This document shows positions 46,390-59,559 of a stretch of DNA of 64,000 bases, in pieces. Each line of letters opens with the position of its first letter. The stretch's first letter is position 1. The notes beneath the pieces were generated by a model. The model was not told the origin of the DNA. It saw only the letters and a program-made list of their open reading frames with translations, and did not search any database. Source of the DNA: Malaya genurostris (Eukaryota; Arthropoda; Insecta; Diptera; Culicidae); the NCBI RefSeq assembly GCF_030247185.1, contig NC_080571.1:212532880-212596879 (forward strand). The letters run 5' to 3'. A program made the position numbers and the translations under genes.

Positions 46390-46795
46390 ATTTCTCATCC
46401 CCTCATTCTGCCATCAACGCATTCCATCGACCAATTGTCACCACAGACACACGTGTAGGCATGAAACAGGAATCAGTGAGGACCAAGCTCACCTTGTGAC
46501 GACCTTGATATTTGGTTAAAAGATTACTTTAAAAATGATAACTTATAAGGAAAACAAATTTATATTTTGCAACACATGTTGTAACATACTATGATAAACA
46601 TTGCATTTTAGGATGGGCTTTAACTTATGAGTCAATTCGCACCCTCTCATTCTGCTACTAACGCAAAAGGCGATAGCACCCAGTCGACGCCGTTCTATTG
46701 ACCAAATGGCATCATAGACACACGGGGAGGCATGAGATAGGAACTTGTGAGGACTTAGTTATCTCACCATTTGACGACCGGGAGAAAAGCTTTTT
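46390..46795. repeat. Diverged tandem pair
   Basis: Two related blocks, 46390-46510 and 46640-46795, share CATTCTGC(C/T), ACGCA, CATAGACACACG/CACAGACACACG, AGGCATGA and GTGAGGAC. No coding content. Confidence 0.55.
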
Positions 46796-47594
46796 CTTGA
46801 ATACACTCAAATAACCATCCAAAAATCGTTACAAAAAAAAACTCCCGATTTATTTTTGAATCGCTGTATCTCGAGAACGGTAGCATATAGAAAAATTTTA
46901 ATTGACATTGTTTAAATTTCATAAAATTTTGTTGAAAAATAAATAAAAAGAAAATTTGAATGATTTTCCAAAAATTATATTGATTTGAAAATATGTTATT
47001 TTTTCAAATATTATCTTTCCGTTCTAGAAATTTGACAGTATTTTAATTTGAACTTCAGCTGCAACACATAAAAAAAAACAAAATTCCCTTTTTTTAGAAT
47101 AAAAAACAAACAAGAAATGTTTTTCAACAGTACTAGATTTTTTTACATAGTCCGTATAGACCTAACACATTGTAGAAGACACCAAATCTTTAAATGCACT
47201 GATGAAAATTGTCTCTTTTGATCATAAAAAATACATACGTAAAATTTGAGCTAAATCAAAAATACAAGAAAGAATCGACCTTCGATTTCGCATGGAATTG
47301 TTCACATATGATTTGCATGGTTATTGCTATGATCCTACCTACAGACATCGTGAGTAGAAAATACACAGGACGATTAATAAGCTGAGAATGTGTTTCAATA
47401 TTGTGTACGTATTGCAGATCGGAAAACAATCAATGAATCTTTGTTATGAATATAGTTTCACAAAGAAAATTGAAACTGCTCGATAGTGCGCGGTTTTTTG
47501 CTGTAAAAGGGGTTGCCTACTGATGCGATATATCGGTATTTATTTTTGGCTAGTCGCATAAATACATCTTCGCTAACAGGGGAAATCAGTTCTT

Positions 47595-48060
47595 GTGTAT
47601 GGAAATAAGGCAAACGCAGACGTTCAATTTTTAGGGGTGATAGCCAGAACATTTTTCGGTGTTATTAAATCCAGCGCTGGACATAGCGCAGGCAATCTTC
47701 GTGTTGTTGTCTCTCGGACAGGGAGAGTCCTTACGAAAGGTGGGAACGAAAACAGTGAGCGGGATGATGCGGTGATTGTACACAGGGCTGCAGTGCACAG
47801 AATCCTGTTTTGTGATTTCTTATTTTCGGATCTTTTACTCTTGCTGGGAAGATGGGGAGATTTAGGTGGACTAGGCATCCGTTGTAATGGGCAATGAAGA
47901 GTTGATATGCTGAGAAAATTGTTCATCTCCTGATGGTAGTGTCCGAAAAACCCGTCCGTTGACCGCTGGGGTCACGGAACATTTGGGAGCGTCTGGACGC
48001 AAAGATGCTGGTCCGGTTAGCAGTTATCTCGGCAAACTGGTTCTCGGCGAACGGGAATTG
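47595..48060. other. GC-richer segment, possible LINE 5' region
   Basis: Open frames of about 100 codons on both strands (47595-47897 plus, 47624-47926 minus) overlap each other. The base composition differs from its neighbours. I cannot assign a product; a non-LTR ORF1 or 5' UTR remnant is one option. Confidence 0.25.
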
Positions 48061-48339
48061 TCAAATTCTACCAGTTTCAACGTGTGATCATGGAAGATGA
48101 TTATTCTATAACAACTAGAACCGTTGGGACTTATCATGAGAATGAATTACAGGAGGTCATTAAAAAGTTCGTTACTGGAAACAGGACGTTCGCTATGTTT
48201 TGGTCCATTTAATACAAGTTTTTTAGATTCAACGTATAAAATTGTGTCAAGATTTATGGGACATGAAATTAAAGCGTTTTTATACAAAACAGTATTCTTC
48301 GTGGCAATGATGTGGTTGAACGATTGATATGCACTAGAT

Positions 48340-51075
48340 ATTCTTATTCGTAAGCGAAAACAACTTTATATCGGAAACTAATTTTCGATGAAAATTGAAA
48401 TATTTTTTTCTGAGTCATTGAATATTGGTAAGGGGACTGACTATTATGTTTACGTTGTTTGTACTCGCTTAATGACGACAAAGACATATACAAATATTTT
48501 TTTATGTTAATTTATGTTAAATTTCCGTTGGTATTTTTCTAAATGTGTTTACAAAATGTTGTAACACAAATGAATGTAAACAAATACTTTGTTTTAAATG
48601 AGAATATTGTCCCTTTACTCTGCAAAAACAATTTCAAGTACTAATTTTGCATTAAAACTAAATAAAAATCTTAAGTGCAAGCATACATTTTTTTCCGCAT
48701 ATGAAGTGAATGTAGTGAAAGATAGACAAATCATCGTTCAACGTACTACTCCAACACTGATTGATCAGCAGTACCGATAGTTCGATAGTTGTTGTTACTA
48801 TAGGTTATCTTTAATAACGCGCACTTCATAAGCATCAGAGAGAAAGGATACCTAATATACAGCTAAAAATAAAAAACTTTGTGGAAGAAGTAATACTTCG
48901 TATGGCTGGATTTTACACAATAACTCAAATCTGTGACAATCATAAGAATGATATGATATGAAGACGTAAAAGTTTTTCTAGACCCCACCGTTTCTGTTTG
49001 ATTTTTTAAATTCTTTTTTTAATTTTTGGTTGTTGTTCAAAGTGAAACTACGATTTTTCTCGAAAAAAAACCGCCGTAGCTGTAAAACCACCCCAAAGTA
49101 ACAAACAACGAAAAGGAAAACGTTGGGGTCTGGTTTTTCATATTGAGAAAGTGTGTGCAAAATTTGAAAAAAAATGGTGCAGTAGTTTTTGAATGACGAT
49201 GGACACGGACTTTCAAAACCTGCTTTCGATACAAGCGCGTTTAAAGTTTTTTGTCTATAAAATCAATGGAAACAATTTTTTTAAGCTTTTAAGTTAACTT
49301 TAAGTTACTTCTTCGCAGTATGAGATAAGCAAAGATATAGGCCTATAACTTGCTGAGTTTTGTTCCGATAGACTTGAAAATATCACAGAATATTCTTAAA
49401 ATGTTTTACTACAAGAAAATATAAACAAAAAAATGAATGATTTTTCGAAAGTGTTGGAACCTACCCGCTCCTTAAATCAATTGTGAAAGTACATTATTTA
49501 TGAAACTAAAAAAATGTCAAAGACATGATTTTTCTAAGAGAGGAGTTTAAACTAAATCAAAAGACTACTGCACAGAAAAAAAGTAATGATATTTTCGTGA
49601 CGTGTAAATCAATGATTATAGACGTTGACATAGTTTTGATCAAAAATCAACATCGATGTAAGAATGAAGTGTGTGTCCGGTTGGCAGAGAATAAGATATT
49701 TCCGTGAGTTTTGTTTACACATGCAAATTACTTTAATTCCGGATTCGTATACAGAGCAAATCGAGTTCCGATGTCACCATTCCATTTACCAGCTCCGCCA
49801 CAAAGCAATGTTTGCATCAAATGGATCCAAAAAATACAGAGACTCTTGATTTCTTGCAGGTGGGAAACGTTCGACGCATATTTGGTTAATATTTATTTAG
49901 GCATATCACAGCTTACTTCCAATGTCCTATTACTACACAATCGTATACAAATCTTAAGTCTTCAAAATAAGCAAATTTTAACTCCGTACATAGTGGGATA
50001 CCTCACATATCTGAATATCATTCCGGCAGTACTATATGAAGAACTAATTATATGGGGTACCATGATGAATCGATTAATTCCAAATTTTCAGATGTTGTTC
50101 CTAACTGCTATAGCATTATGATTTTTTCCGAAAAAAACAATATTTGTGCATTATTTTCCTCTAACAGAGACGACTGTTTCGTTTATGGTTAGTAATTCAT
50201 AAGATCTCCGTCGTTCTATGTGTGCGATTGCAAAAATCGCTCACAAAGAAGAAAACTTAATATTGTTATATTAATATAACATAAATATAATTGCACTCTG
50301 TGCGGTTTATTAACACCGTTTTGTGCGCCGTTCGCTTCGCACGAGATACGTTTTTTCAAAATTCTGCTATATTTTGCTTATTCGAAGGGGACACTGGATT
50401 ACCTCGATCATGGAGTACTGGATGAACGTGATCAGTACCTTTCACCATGAACTTCAACGAAATAAACGGTCCAAAATTATCAAAGAATTATTTTCCATCG
50501 CCATAAATAAGTTTATATGGAACACAATAACTGCTGCCTTAAAATTCAAAACAAACGTTAGAAGCGATTTTGACACTCGTTATGTAATCCTACGTCAACA
50601 GTTCTAAAGGATTTTAACATTAGTAAAATATAGTAATATAATATAATAAAGAAATATGAAGAAAATTTACATTCAATTTAGTGCTCCAAATAATACACGA
50701 AAAACGACGTAAATTTACAAAATGTTTTTATCTTTGTAGTAAACGTAGTTTTTGTCTTTGTAGTGATTTTGAATGGTCAAATCACCTTAACTTTGCACTC
50801 TAAAGCTTCGTTGAATTTCTGAACTAGAATTTTTTTTCGATGGTTGCACTGGAGACAATTTTATCAATTTTGGTAATCCCTCACCATTCTTGTATTTCTC
50901 TGTCCATGTAGTAGTCATGTATAACAACGAATAGCGTGAACAATATGATTTTGCAACTGTTAGTTTCTTTTCCAGTTTCAGTTGAGTAATATACACTGTC
51001 AGAAATTCATAAGCAACACGTTGGTTTTGATTTCGATTGACAGGGGAAAGATATTTGTATCAGAGTGTAGGTGTT
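48340..51075. other. Intergenic, no gene recognised
   Basis: AT-rich, no domain-like ORFs. The longest frame (49711-50121, 136 codons) has no recognisable motif. Confidence 0.35.
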
Positions 51076-51079
51076 ACTT

Positions 51080-51250
51080 ATGTCGTTTTCGCTTGATACC
51101 AAACCTAACCCAGTTTCCACCCTAACTGCTGTCAAACCGTTTGTTTGAAGCTGGTTTCGAACGTAGTTTTAACGTTGTTGAACTGAAAATCGAGTCAGTT
51201 TCGAACCTGGTTGTTATATCAGGTTTGCTCAACCCCCGTTGCTAAGTGCG
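51080..51250. repeat. Dispersed repeat, partner of 21885-22060
   Basis: See the partner; the same orientation. It extends with GAACCTGGTTGTTATATCAG and GAAACTACCCTGGGTCAG. Confidence 0.7.
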
Positions 51251-52458
51251 AAATCAACACAGTTTCGTGAAAAGTGTTTGTTGTTTGATGAAACTACCCT
51301 GGGTCAGTTTCTGTTTTCTCAAGCAAAAACGCCATCAAGTATTTAAAAAAAATCAGATCATTATTGCGTACGTTGAATATTGGTGGAATCTCAACTTGAA
51401 CAGTTTCTATGTCCAAGGACTTGAATATTTTAAGATTCTCAGATATTAGTTATTTTCATTGATGTCTGAGCTTCGTGCTTTGCAGATCAATTTGTGAATT
51501 ATTAAAATTCATTGAAAATCGCTCCTCAAGCAGAGCTTACAATAATGGAGAAGAATACTAAAACAGTTCGTAGTCTATTATGTTTCTTAGGAAGTTCGGT
51601 TTTACAAACCTTGTAAGAAAAGAAATTGCATACATCACACTCGTGTATGCATATTTTCCCATTTATAATACAATGTATTATTTATCGAATGGCATGAAAT
51701 TGTGCTGAAAGGTATATATTATGTCTGAATTTGTAAGACAAAAATTTTGTGAAATGTTCCAACTATATTCTAAATTTATGTTTCAGAATAATCGGCAGTG
51801 TTGGTCTATATTTCTAGATCAAAGCTTCAGACGACACGAAGAACAGCAAGCACCATTCGTTTAAATTTCGAAATCGATAAATCATAGCACGTACAAATTT
51901 GTACTTGTGCAGCTATCTTAGAAGTAGTTTTGATTCAGTTGTCATTTGCCTATTTGTGCGTACTGTAAACAATGTCCGTAAATTAAGTTGGCGACAAGCC
52001 GTCATAATTAGTTAGGTCGTTGAATTTTCTTCGACTATCCTTTCATGAAATATCGATATAGTTTTCTTTCGCACAATTTATATATTTTCCACATAGAATG
52101 GCGACGCGTGACATTAGATGACGAGCGTTTCACCGAATTTCGGTAGAATCATTAAAAATCTCGGTATATGCATTTGCTGATTTCGATATATTTGTTATTT
52201 ACTGACTAGTTTCGTCAATTACTATGCCGAACTTTGGCAGAAAAAGTAAAAAATTACACAGCTGTCAGAACATTATTTTAACTAATCTTGAAAAGAGCAT
52301 TTGGTCAACTGATTAGTTCATAAAACCCATGTGTTACCAATCTAATTCGACATTTCATTAAGCCGAGCTTTGTACTCGGGTTAAGGTATATATTAAAACT
52401 TGCCCAATCCAACTATCAGAACAAATTGGCTCAAATGGCACGTTCCCTTTGATATTTG

Positions 52459-53285
52459 GCGCACATCTCTGGCGTGTTGGGATCGCGGCGGTCTCTGCAC
52501 CTGTGGCGACGGTTATCAGGACATCGAGCATGTCGTGTGATCGTGCGTAGAGTATCGTGACGCCAGGTCAAAGCTACTGGAATCCCTTAGGACCCGAGGT
52601 AGACCGCCTGAGGTTCCGGTTCGGGATGTGTTGGCGAGTCGGGATAGTTTATATATGCTTCTCATATACTAGTACCTTAAACACATTGATATACTAGTGT
52701 AATGTATTATTCCTCGCTCAGAAAATATAATCTCCACCTACAGGTTCGACACAAACATCCGCCCGATTCTCTCGATCCCCGTCCCTGTCCACCATCTTCA
52801 TTGGAACTAACAAGATATTTTCTTGTCACTAACTTTTTCGTTCCCCCTTCCCTGTCTCTTCACCATCTCGATGGCAACTAATTAGATCTCTATCTTTTTC
52901 AGACATTTTGTTCCCACATCCCCTTTCTATTCCGTTTCCACAATATTTACTTTTTTTCATTCTCCATTTTTTTCCGCTTCAGTCGAAAACCAGCATGCGG
53001 GCCACCCGCCGGGCCTTCGTAGCCTGGGGGTGTTTCCCGCGGACCCACACGGACCGAAGGATACGGCCAGCATGGATATTTACCAACGCCATCTGGAAGA
53101 CTCGTGCAAAACTCAATTCATCCACCACTGCCGATCGCCAGCTGAAAGCTGGATTTACGAGAACCCGAGATGACATAGTCTAATGATACTATTCTAGTTT
53201 TGAGTTAGTCATTAATTAAGATTAGAAAATACCCTTGGCATCTTAGAGCTTAAGCAGTGTGCCTAAAATTATATCACATTATTGA
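52459..53285 (+). pseudogene. Second copy of the LOA/I-type LINE, 3' end only
   Basis: Starts at GGCGCACATCTCTGGCGTGT, equivalent to the last 80 codons of the ORF at 23494-26136, and runs through the whole 3' UTR to GCATCTTAGAGCTTAAGCAG. Identity by eye is roughly 95%. Several in-frame stops (TGA for a Trp codon; TAG for Gln codons). A severely 5'-truncated, older copy. Confidence 0.9.
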
Positions 53286-53329
53286 ATAAAAAAATAAGAT
53301 ATCGAAGATCCACTTTAGAGTTTTTGGTT

Positions 53330-54060
53330 ATTATTTACGTTACCATCAAAACCGGTATCCAGAGACCAGCATAACCGAAAATGTGTGACCATGAATTAAC
53401 ATGACGAAAAAATTGGAATAGTTTTGAGCCTTTGGAGATTTTTTGGTACCGTCATCTTCTATGACGGTTTGAGTTTTAATTTAAATTTTTGTTTATGAAA
53501 TTCGTTTTGGCCTTCTTCAAGAAAACGTTTTAGCTCCTCTATTCACGATACCTACAGAACCGAAATTCGGTAATCAGTGTAGCCAAAGTCAGTTAAATTT
53601 GCCTAAGGGATTGTAAATCGTTTTAATTAATTCGAAATTTTTGAAAATCAGTGTAGTCATATTTGAGATATCGTAGTTCCAAATAATATTTTTGAGTATC
53701 TTCCATAATAGAAAATCGGAAACCGGTAAAACTGAAATAAGTTCATTTGTTCATCGACTATCAAAATGTGCAAGAAGTTTCAATGGGACCTTAAGACCTT
53801 TTATTTTAATCTTAGTTGGAGGCAATCGGTTCAGTCATCTATGAGAAAAATGAGTGACATTATTCAAATTCGTTACACATATCTTTCTGTAATTCCGGAA
53901 CCAGATGTCGGATCCAAATGAAATTCAGGAACCTTGTTTGAGAGCATAGGACTTTTCATATGAATCTAAGAAATCGGTTCAGCCATCTCTGAGAAAATTG
54001 AGTGAAATTATTTGTCACACACACATTTGCTGATCTCAACGAACTGATATGAGTGTAAGA
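53330..54060. repeat. Family A-related repeat with empty site
   Basis: Carries GGTTCAGCCATCTCTGAGAA, TGAGTGACATTATT, GTAATTCCGGAACC and a terminal GATCTCAACGAACTGATATG. 53599-53663, read in inverse, matches the sequence on both sides of the ribozyme array (60310-60356 joined to 63848-63868) without any insertion. Confidence 0.65.
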
Positions 54061-54069
54061 AGTTATGTT

Positions 54070-54240
54070 TTCTCAGCAATTATTGCATTAAGGGGCTGTC
54101 CATAAAAGACATCACGCTTTTTTTTGGCAAGTTTTGACTCCCAACCCCCCCTTTGTCACAAATTGTCACAGAAGTAAAGACCCCCTACCCCCCTATGTAA
54201 CATGTCACGAATTCAAAATAAATAAAATTCATTGCAATAC
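54070..54240. repeat. TE terminus with GGGGCTGTCCATAAAA
   Basis: The motif AAGGGGCTGTCCATAAAAGA followed by T-rich then C-rich blocks (AACCCCCCCTTTGTCAC, CCCCCTACCCCCC) resembles ends of common insect DNA transposons. The opposite end was not found. Confidence 0.5.
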
Positions 54241-54464
54241 ATACTCAATATGTATCACAAACCATACAAAAAAATCGATTTATTACATGCTGTCATTAGA
54301 TTAAAAAATATCTCTAAAACTACAAAACCATCGAAATTATTTCATTAATATTAAATATATAATTTAACAAAAGTATTTGATCGGAATTGATGAAACATTT
54401 AAATTATCTGTTTTAATTCTCCTGGGGGTACAAAGATATATTATTTCTTTAGCTAAGGAATAAT

Positions 54465-54720
54465 TTATTATTTATTATTTATTTATTATTTATTATCATT
54501 GTTATGTCCATCGGATATAAAAATCTAAATGGACGAGGATGGGAAAAAGCCTATTTGAGTAGCCAATCAAATGGGCGCAAAAACCATCATCTTTTGAAAA
54601 AAATAAGCATAACAATAATTACAATACGAGAATAAAAATAATCACAAATTAACATAGATATGACAAATAACATCAAAACAAAGATTGTAAAATATATAGT
54701 CAAAGCTCAACAGATCTTTT
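54465..54720 (-). mobile_element. LINE 3' end with TAAATAAT tail
   Basis: Minus strand: GATGGTTTTTGCGCCC, CATCCTCGTCCATTTAGATT, ATCCGATGGACATAACAATG, then AATAATAAATAATAAATAAA. This layout (3' UTR then short A/T tail) fits a truncated non-LTR element. The clade cannot be assigned. Confidence 0.5.
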
Positions 54721-54844
54721 AATTTTCCTTACAAAGCTACTAGATGATTCTCGAAACTCGAAATGATTTTCCACAGAAGTAAACGTAATATTTCCTTAGT
54801 GTAACATACAGGGCTGAGAAAATAAAGTTCAAAACCTCATCAAA

Positions 54845-54990
54845 TCGAGATCACTGCCGGAGAAGATCGCTTGTGATCTTTACCAATAAAGATCACTTCT
54901 GATCAGTGATCAGTGATCTTTAAGTCACATCGATCAAAATCTGTACGGATCTTCCGTCACACAAAATCGGTACTGATTTTGATCTAAAAT
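54845..54990. repeat. TGATC-rich low-complexity block
   Basis: GATC occurs about 13 times in 150 bp, e.g. CTTCTGATCAGTGATCAGTG, with mixed orientation (AAAGATCAC, GTGATCTTT) giving many small inverted repeats. Confidence 0.7.
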
Positions 54991-55099
54991 GATTCTTGAT
55001 TCATGTAAGTTCAATCATTGGATGATTCGATCAGCTTTAATATTGGTGGAGGAGAATCACATATGATCAAGATAAGACATGACATGATCTACGTCTGAA

Positions 55100-56800
55100 A
55101 TCGTTGATCCCCCGCTGAGGGTGTTTGAAAATTAGTAATAACAGCAATCCTACAGGAATTTATAACTAAGGATTACGCGTGTCAATGAGACTTTTCCAAA
55201 ATCATGGAACATTGGCAATTTTGTATCTTTGGGAAAAGCTCTTTTAACACTCCTTATCAACAGAGTTGGGGAAAATAACGGCTTCGTTTCTTTACGTTTT
55301 ACGTAGTTTCAACATATATTCTCGTTTGATGCATCCCGGGTTCCATTTCGAATCCGTTGTTTCATTCGCAATAAAAGGAATACTAGATTATGAGAAATAA
55401 ATGCAAGATGCATATTTAATGAAAATAATAAGTTTGGATCGTAATTTGACAGCATTCTCTACGCAATAGCAATGCTCCATGTCAAATTAGTTTAGAAAAA
55501 TATTTCACACCACATAGTGATTAGAGCGACAAACGACTTTGTTAACAAATTAATAACAAATTTTGCCATCATATCTTGTCTTGATGTTCCTGTGCTGTCA
55601 TAGCAATACTTCATATTTTCTTGATATTTCATCGAAGGAATCTTCTTGATAGATTAGACAATATCTATTTAACATCAATATATATATATATATCTTATTT
55701 CGTTATTGATGAGGCATTCCAATTTCATTAGGTTCAATTGATCCAGTGGTTCCTTTTTCAAATGGAATACAATTGAAAATACTGCATCAGAATAAGATAA
55801 GAGAAATTCTTATGATAAACTATTCTCAATGCTAGAAAATAAAATTACTGAAAAATTCGTCTTCTAGAAATGTTTTGCTCTTGCTTTGATGTTACAATGG
55901 CAGGATTTTATATTTTGTTGTTATTTTCTCATGCAGACCTTGCAATGATTTTTGATATTATTTCAAACTAAATAATGTTATTTTCTACCATTAAGATGTT
56001 AGGTTTTAATAATTGGTTTGAAAATCACTTTTACCCGGGCTGTTACTTCTGTGTATGATATTCAACTTAAACAGGGTAAATTAATCAGCTGCATGACATG
56101 CTTTATGTTTGAACATGTTTTTTCTTATCATAATAATTATTGATAATCACAGCATATATGTTAATGTTATTTGCTGGTTTTATTGATATTACTCCACCAA
56201 CATGGTGATGCTGAATGAATTTTAAATACATCAAGAAGCATGAATTTCGATGTGACCAACCAAACAAACTTTTTGAAATTTTTTAATTCTTTGTGTGGTT
56301 TATATTCCACATCTGCTTACTACCTATCATAAGATTTCCGAAAGTTAAAAAATTCATAATTCCAAGCGATTGGTGCACCCAAACTCATATACATTGATTA
56401 AAATTGTCAGTGCATAACTTAAGTTAAACCTTTGAAGGCATCTTTTTTTACTGATATTATGCAAAATTTATTAATTTCGCTAATTTACTCACCCCTCCGT
56501 GCACTTTTGCTGATCACAACAGAAATGATTTCCTGCATCATTCATTTCCGAATTTACAAGAAGAAGCTTTTACATAAACAAATCGCTTCGTGAATAATGT
56601 AGAAATAAAGAAATAAAGAATTTGTTTCGTGCAGCTTTTTTTACTCAATTTTGTCGACACTGTGAGATTATCGGTTGTCAGTGAAAATGAAATCTAATAG
56701 AACATTTATGCGAAATGAAGTAGATTGCCTCATTGATACATGTATCAAACTGTACAATGTGGACATTGGAAACAGTGAATTAACGCATGAGTACATCGAG
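55100..56800. other. Intergenic, no gene recognised
   Basis: AT-rich; a (TA)n run near 55680-55692; no domain-like ORFs. Confidence 0.35.
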
Positions 56801-56822
56801 CAAATCGGTAATAAAACAACAA

Positions 56823-56881
56823 CTCCCCCCGGCGAATGACCAATTGGTTAAAACCGGGGTTAAATAAACCAATAAAAAAAA
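56823..56881 (+). mobile_element. 59-bp retroposed 3' hairpin with TSD
   Basis: Reads CCCCCCGGCGAATGACC, loop, GGTTAAAACCGGGG, then TTAAATAAACCAATAAA and an A-run. Flanked by AAAACAACAA (56813-56822 and 56882-56891). Same family of 3' ends as at 17976 and 2872. Confidence 0.8.
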
Positions 56882-56899
56882 AAAACAACAATTTTGAGT

Positions 56900-59430
56900 A
56901 GTTGCATCTGACGAACTATTACTAGATTGAGAAACCGATAATAGCGGCCCAAAGTCACTCATTGGCAAAACAAACGGAATTTTACTCTCACCTTCAGGTA
57001 TGGAACTTGGCACAGTCACCCCCTCTAAAACAAGCATTTTTGAATCATAGAGTGGCAAAATTGATTAATAAGTCCATTTCCAGGGCTGTTACTAATTGAT
57101 ACTTTCATCCCTCCTAGTCTTTAAGCCTATGCTCGTAATATCATTTCATCTAATCGATCATTCGGAAATTTATTGAATTAACACGAAGTGAAAGTTCTAA
57201 ATTGTTCCTTCTCTATCACTTCTCAACAGACAGCTGTTATCCTTTCACGCTCCGTTCAGTCACTATCCATATGATCAGAACTCCGAGACCGGTTCTTTTT
57301 TTCAAGAGAAGATTTAAACGGACACAATCAAAATTCATACCAACAGACTGCACTGCGTAGCGGCACCGATAGGACAAGATGAATAATGGAAAGGATGCTG
57401 TCCACCGCGGCAAGTCCAGATAACCAGTTGGACAAGTTTCTTTAGAATGTCGGTTGACCAATTTGCTCTTTTCGGGAGAGTTATGAGACCAAATTAGCGT
57501 GACTGCTTTTGGCCGCCAAAATTTCCAGACGGGACAGCTGATTTTGTCCCATGAAATACTTGTTTTAAAATGTACGAAAAAAAGCTAGATTTTATTTCTT
57601 CGTTCTTATAAGAACACGAAAGGATGTGACTAGTATTCCGTTCCTTTTTGGGACATCCCCCTTTCCACTTTTCAGCAAATAGGAAGAGGTTGATTTTTTT
57701 ATTTTATTCGACTTCTAACGGCTCACCCTAGGAACACTTTCCTTACCTGAAGGTGACTATAGCGTAACAAAACGACCTTTCAGAAACGTACAAAGCAACG
57801 GTCACCGAAGGATCAGCCCATATCGCCTTGATGTTTGGTGTTCTTCGTCTGTTAAATCCTTACGAATAGTAAACAAATCGAAAAAATGCTAATGAATTTC
57901 CCCTCTCTGTTCGGCAGAGTATGCTTAAGAAAAATATGGATCGTATTCTTTCCCCGTCGAACAAAGTTTCTATAGGTAAGACTGTTAAGGATGGACCGGT
58001 TTTCGGGAAATTCATCAATAATATGTCCACGTGCTAACGTTGACGCATTGTGAATGTAGTACTTCACTGTATTTTTGTTATGTTGGAGAGTGCATGTAAA
58101 TCGTATAATGAGTTAAATGCAAAGCGTCTATAAATTTGAACGCACAATTTTATTAAAACAATTTTTTTGTTGGGAGCAAATGATCAGAGTAAAATGTAAT
58201 TTGTTGCCAAACCTGTATTTGAAAGATTATGAAATAAATGTGACCGTTAAAAAATTTATGTCGCGGAAGACGTTCGAAGAAGTGGTGTTATCCATAGGGT
58301 CAGATACCAAATCATCAGTGTAAAGTGTAAATTGTGGGCTTATGCATTATGCTATACCCGTCAATTTTTTTGCAGCAAAAGCGAATGTAAAAGTCACAGA
58401 CGAGTCGTAGGTGTACAGGACAATTGTTTTGCTTGGTTACATCACAGTAACACCATCTCGTGAAAAGGCTATTAGTTCAGTCATGTTTAATAGGTTACGG
58501 TTAGCGTGCACCCAGAAGTGAAATGTGCTACTGACAACAAGAATTATTCAAGTCTGAGACTCGAATACTGACAGGCGGAAATCCTATACTCTGAAACACC
58601 ATACTTTGCTCACAGTGGCGCACCGAGGAAATTTGGCGCCCGGAGCAAAATAATAGTTTTGCCGCCCCCATCGTTGGATTAGTAAGCAAAAAACAAAAAT
58701 CCGGAAATCCGCAAAGATCGGAGAGCAACAAAAAAAAAAGGTGAACCAAAAGCGGAGTGCAATACAAAAAGAATATTTCCTACATGTAATTTTATGTATT
58801 TTTATCGTTAAAATCATTCATCATGTTATTTTTCACAGATAGAGAAGAAACGTATGTAGATATGGACTTTGAGCGGCTCCTCGGACAAAAGTTTTTCGAG
58901 GCTACGACTTGAGGAGATATCCCCAGCAAATTTGTTTTTGCTAGTAAGTACGCCAGAGAAAAATCGAATTTTTGCAAGCGATTTGCAACTATGAATAGAA
59001 ATTTTAGTTTTCGTTACAAATGAAGCGCCTGAAAAAAGCACATTCCGCCGTTCATCTAAGTAGATCAAAAGTTTTGCCCACCGAAGTCGAGAAACTCTTC
59101 AGGAATCTTTTATAAATCACGTAGACTGAAAAGTGAAATTTTTAAACTTTTCGTCTGCCCCAGTAAGCTGTTTACCTCCCTTATAAATATAAAAAATAGG
59201 TTTGGGATTTGATCTAACCTTGGAAAACTTTTCCGAGGGAGCCGGTCTTACAAGCCAGTTGTCGTAAACTGGAGCCCCGACCTGGATGGATTCTTAGTGT
59301 CAGTAGGATCTTAGTACTAGCCATGCAATGGTTCTGAATGCTAAGAATAATCGGCTGCGAAGTCTGTTGAAACATGAAGGTCAAATTTCACAATAAGAAT
59401 GTGATAACTCAGCGGATTTGATTGAACCGC
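56900..59430. other. Intergenic, no gene recognised
   Basis: AT-rich. 58612-58655 is a dispersed fragment inverse to 27412-27455. No host exon identified. Confidence 0.35.
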
Positions 59431-59439
59431 TAGGTAGCG

Positions 59440-59506
59440 TTAGTAGTTCAATATAATCTGCTTAAGTAGTTCAATATAATCTGCTTAAGTTCAATATAAT
59501 CTGCTG
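59440..59506 (+). repeat. Short tandem repeat, three copies of a 19-24 bp unit
   Basis: The unit AGTTCAATATAATCTGCTTA is present three times, the third lacking a few bases, directly upstream of family A sequence. Confidence 0.85.
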
Positions 59507-59559
59507 AATCGACGACGAAACGATTGCGTATCCATGGTACCCATGCCGTACCAAAATTC

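Noticed and set aside
49711..50121. A 136-codon plus-strand frame as a possible gene
   Set aside because: No recognisable motif, AT-driven composition, no splice or repeat support.
59495..59525. CTGCTGA ... GAAACG resembling a decayed hammerhead core
   Set aside because: The core base at position 6 is wrong, stem II does not pair, and no stem III or cleavage triplet is found nearby.
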